Assembly (NCBI GenBank): GCA_030428745.1
Contig: JAUIEG010000094.1
Location: 1-8,473 of the forward strand
Length of the DNA: 8,473 nt
DNA from: Alphaproteobacteria bacterium
GTDB taxonomy: Bacteria > Pseudomonadota > Alphaproteobacteria > Caulobacterales > Parvularculaceae
Direction: 5' to 3'
The notes below the pieces were generated by a model that saw nothing but the letters and a program-made list of their open reading frames with translations, was not told where the DNA came from and searched no databases. Below, piece by piece: positions 6,302 through 8,473 of this stretch. The position numbers and the translations under genes are program-made. How positions within the stretch are numbered: the stretch's first letter is position 1; each line of letters starts with the position of its first letter.

Positions 6302-7729
6302 CTAAATCCCAGTCGCAATCATCTTAACTTCAAGGTACTCATCAAGCCCTTGCCAGCCGCCCTCGCGCCCTAGACCTGAATGTTTTATGCCGCCAAATGG
6401 CGCCACTTCAGTCGAAATGGCTCCGGTGTTGATGCCGACCATGCCACATTCCAGCGCCTCGGAGACTCGCACCGCCCGCCGAATGTTTTCCGTAAGTATA
6501 TAGCTCGCCAAACCAAACTCGCTGGCGTTCGCCATATCCACGACTTCTTCTTCCTCTGAGAATTTCACCAACGCAGCGACAGGTCCGAAAATTTCTTCTC
6601 TCGCAAGCCGCGAAGAAGCTGGCGCGTCAACCACCACTGTCGGCTGAAAGAATAATCCGCCACATGCATGCGGACCGCCGCCGGTCAGGATCTGCGCCCC
6701 CTCAGCAACGGCCTCATTTACTTTCGACGCGACATTGGAAAAAGCAGCCTGATCAATCAAGGGACCAATTTGAACCTCTTCGCGTATGCCATCACCGACG
6801 ACTAACTGCTCAACGCGGCGTGCGAGTTTCTTGCTAAACTCGTCATAAATTTCCGCTTGCACAAAAAATCGGTTAGCGCACACACATGTTTGTCCCGCAT
6901 TGCGAAACTTGGCGAACATGGCGGCGTCTAACGCACGGTCTATGTCGGCGTCAGAAAAGACAATAAATGGCGCATTGCCGCCAAGCTCCAACGATAACTT
7001 TTTTAGTGTTGGCGCGCTCTGGGCATAGATAAGACCGCCAACTTCCGTTGATCCGGTAAAGCTGATTTTTCGCACTCTATCGTCATTCGTCAGAACACTA
7101 CCGAGCTCAACGGCGTCTCCCGTCGCTATCGGAAGAATGTCGCCAGGAATCCCGACCTCTAAAGCAAGGCGCTGGAGGGCTACCGCGGAAAGGGGTGTTT
7201 GCTCCGCCGGTTTGACGATGCAGGCGCAGCCCGCGGCTAGGGCGGCGCCTGCCTTGCGCGCAATCATCGCCAGCGGAAAGTTCCAGGGCGTGATTGCAGC
7301 GACAACGCCGATCGGCTGTTTAATAGTCGATAACCTTATATCAGAGCGATGAGACGGGATTGTATCGCCATAGGCCCGTCGAGCCTCCTGCGCGAACCAT
7401 TCAATAAAACCGGCCGCATAGACAGCCTCGCCTCGCGCTTCATTGATCGGCTTTCCCTGCTCAAGCGTGACGACTTCAGCTAATGCGTCAGTGTGCTCAA
7501 TCATTTTCGATTGCCACGCCTGCAGGCGCGCCGCCCGCTCACCCGCCGTAAGTGATCTCCAAGTCGCTTGAGCGACGACAGCACGCGCGATAACTTCGTT
7601 AAGTTCTTTGGCGTCCATCACTGGCGCCACCCCCACAAATTCGCCCGTAGCTGGATTACGAACTTCTAGTGAGGCGCGGGAGTCCCGCCTCTCAACATTT
7701 TTAAAATTCGGTGACGACGACCTCAGCAC
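6302..7729 (-). CDS. Succinate-semialdehyde dehydrogenase-like NAD(P)-dependent aldehyde dehydrogenase
   Basis: This enzyme oxidises an aldehyde to the acid. With the GTG start at 7729 it has 475 residues, usual for the GabD group. Motifs in that numbering are NPATGE (25-30), TPWNFP (147-152) with Asn150, the cofactor lysine Lys173, FTGSTEVG (224-231), general base Glu248 in LELGG, and GQTCVC with catalytic Cys282 and neighbour Cys284. It ends with GMVGINTGAISTEVAPFGG and KHSGLGREGG. The CxC pair, Arg158 in IARKAG, Arg276 in FRNAGQTC and Ser451 in KHSGLG match the residues that bind the carboxylate in SSADH, so the substrate is probably a semialdehyde carrying a carboxylate. The start is uncertain: the frame is open to a TTG at 7804, but GTG 7729 has GAAGG 7 nt upstream and gives a normal N-terminus; no ATG exists before the conserved domain. 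Confidence 0.9.
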   Translation of the reverse strand: MLRSSSPNFKNVERRDSRASLEVRNPATGEFVGVAPVMDAKELNEVIARAVVAQATWRSLTAGERAARLQAWQSKMIEHTDALAEVVTLEQGKPINEARGEAVYAAGFIEWFAQEARRAYGDTIPSHRSDIRLSTIKQPIGVVAAITPWNFPLAMIARKAGAALAAGCACIVKPAEQTPLSAVALQRLALEVGIPGDILPIATGDAVELGSVLTNDDRVRKISFTGSTEVGGLIYAQSAPTLKKLSLELGGNAPFIVFSDADIDRALDAAMFAKFRNAGQTCVCANRFFVQAEIYDEFSKKLARRVEQLVVGDGIREEVQIGPLIDQAAFSNVASKVNEAVAEGAQILTGGGPHACGGLFFQPTVVVDAPASSRLAREEIFGPVAALVKFSEEEEVVDMANASEFGLASYILTENIRRAVRVSEALECGMVGINTGAISTEVAPFGGIKHSGLGREGGWQGLDEYLEVKMIATGI

Positions 7730-7925
7730 AGTGATGCCTTCGAGATCAACGCCCCCTCTAAGAAACGCCTTTGACTGTGACGGGCGCTGATAAGGAGAAA
7801 ACAATTCACCATCGAGGGCAGTCCCGATTTGAACAAGACTGACGCATCATTGTCCCGCTCCGTGACCAGCCTCGATGATGACAATGTTTTTTGACATTAA
7901 GATATTTGAACTTTCTGGTGTGGTT

Positions 7926-8213
7926 TTACGCTGCGCACGCACCAAAAACTTCTGTCGCTTCGTCGCTTAACGATGACATTCGCTCATCCAAATCGTAGAT
8001 CGCCAGGCTCTCCATAAATTCGGCCGCCACATCGCCTGTCGCGCTTTCACCAAGGCACTGACACAGCGCCGTTGCCTCCGACACAGACATCCCTGCGGGA
8101 AGCTCTATGTCGCCATTTTCTGCAGCAGCGGAGCATGCAGCGCCGACATTCGCGAAAGCCCCGGAAATTGCTGCCCCAAAAGCAAAAACAGACAGCACAA
8201 TCAGTTTCTTCAT
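7926..8213 (-). CDS. Small exported cysteine-containing protein of unknown function
   Basis: I do not recognise this 95-residue protein. It starts with a clear signal peptide (MKKLIVLSVFAFGAAISG, cut probably after AFA near residue 21), leaving a mature acidic, alanine-rich chain of about 74 residues with four cysteines (27, 51, 53, 93). The central CQC lies in SEATALCQCLGES, and the C-terminus is GACAA. Even cysteine number and export suggest disulfides in the periplasm; the pattern recalls small helical proteins but no named family. I chose the ATG at 8213 because AAGGA lies 7 nt upstream; the ATG at 8219 is only two or three nt from that site. The frame is open further upstream to 8375, but that part overlaps the neighbouring gene's end and does not look coding. 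It follows the amidase-like gene by 70 bp on the same strand. Confidence 0.72.
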   Translation of the reverse strand: MKKLIVLSVFAFGAAISGAFANVGAACSAAAENGDIELPAGMSVSEATALCQCLGESATGDVAAEFMESLAIYDLDERMSSLSDEATEVFGACAA

Positions 8214-8283
8214 TTTCATTTCCTTTTCGGTCCTCAAATTTTTTCGTCGGCAATCCGCCAACAAATGTTGATACGCAACAAAT

Positions 8284-8473
8284 TCAGTTTCTTTTTTCTT
8301 CAGTCTCAAAAAGGCTTCGCGCCAAATGGACAGCGAATAACTCGCCGCCTGGCGGCGCACAAAGTGAAAGCCCAAATGGCATTTCCTGGTCGTTCTGGCT
8401 TAGCGGCGCGGACAGCTCCGCCCAGTTCAGGGCGCTAACCATTGCTGTATGCTTGAGTGTATGCCGTCGATAT
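8284..8473 (-). CDS. C-terminal end of a protein resembling an amidase-signature enzyme (partial)
   Basis: On the minus strand a frame enters from the right edge and stays open for 62 codons to the TGA at 8284-8286. The segment MPFGLSLCAPPGGELFAVHLARSLFE has the layout of the amidase-family C-terminus (dGlPvGlql.ap.g.e..ll.lA..lE), and the preceding ALNWAELSAPL resembles the region before it that contains the conserved N..g.PalslP. The catalytic Ser-Ser-Lys centre would lie upstream, outside the window, so enzymatic function cannot be judged. The coding nature is supported by this pattern and by the frame lacking any stop. An amidase would release ammonia and an acid from an amide substrate. 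The assignment is tentative and another alpha/beta enzyme is possible. Confidence 0.5.
   Translation of the reverse strand, partial: YRRHTLKHTAMVSALNWAELSAPLSQNDQEMPFGLSLCAPPGGELFAVHLARSLFETEEKRN

Noticed and set aside
7899..7916. Third copy of the TetR operator upstream of the aldehyde dehydrogenase
   Set aside because: Only the AT-rich core ATATTTG is shared; the second half-site is missing.
8343..8357. Perfect 7-bp inverted repeat CGCCGCC-T-GGCGGCG as a terminator
   Set aside because: It lies inside the amidase-like frame (encoding Ala-Pro-Pro-Gly-Gly), has a one-base loop, and no T-run follows.
8214..8375. Longer version of the small exported protein starting upstream
   Set aside because: The extension would bury the signal peptide inside the protein, starts at a TTG, and overlaps the end of the amidase-like gene; the ATG at 8213 has a proper ribosome binding site.

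Overview
The window looks like a chromosomal catabolic or uptake locus from an alphaproteobacterium. The family (Sphingomonadales, Caulobacterales or Parvularculales-like) is an inference. It rests on the TonB receptor style (motif GFKSGGFNGR, an AxA signal peptide followed by QQ, and a plug of the kind common in those orders), on moderate-to-high GC coding DNA with AT-rich promoters, and on Shine-Dalgarno sites of the GGAGG/GAGG type. No RNA genes, CRISPR arrays, insertion sequences or phage genes are visible.

Layout, left to right. On the minus strand, 1-1733 is a TonB-dependent outer-membrane receptor. Its frame is broken by one in-frame amber codon at 162-164 and then continues, clearly homologous, off the left edge. 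Upstream of it on the same strand is a TetR/AcrR-type repressor (1885-2502). Divergent from the repressor, on the plus strand, is a tight four-gene operon (2648-5335): a RidA-fold protein lacking the catalytic arginine, the alpha and beta E1 subunits of a thiamine-diphosphate 2-oxo acid dehydrogenase, and a free-standing 73-residue lipoyl domain with no E2 acyltransferase. A gene-free stretch of about 295 bp follows. On the minus strand, facing the operon, are an AhpD/carboxymuconolactone-decarboxylase-fold protein with a CxxC-xx-H centre (5631-6218) and a succinate-semialdehyde-dehydrogenase-like aldehyde dehydrogenase (6302-7729). Further right are a small cysteine-containing exported protein (7926-8213) and, at the edge, the C-terminus of a protein that resembles an amidase (8284-8473).

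How it may work together. Two related AT-rich palindromes, one before the receptor (1792-1815) and one in the repressor/RidA divergent gap (2603-2626), share a 15-nt identical stretch. They are the likely operators of the TetR protein, making receptor, repressor and E1 operon one regulon. The receptor would import a substrate, the E1 pair would decarboxylate a 2-oxo acid made from it, and the aldehyde dehydrogenase, which keeps the carboxylate-binding arginines of SSADH, would oxidise an aldehyde that also carries a carboxylate. The substrate cannot be named from the sequence.

The least ordinary parts are the E1 pair with a solitary lipoyl carrier and no E2, the AhpD-like thiol protein next to it, the RidA protein without Arg105, the paired operators, and the interrupted receptor gene.
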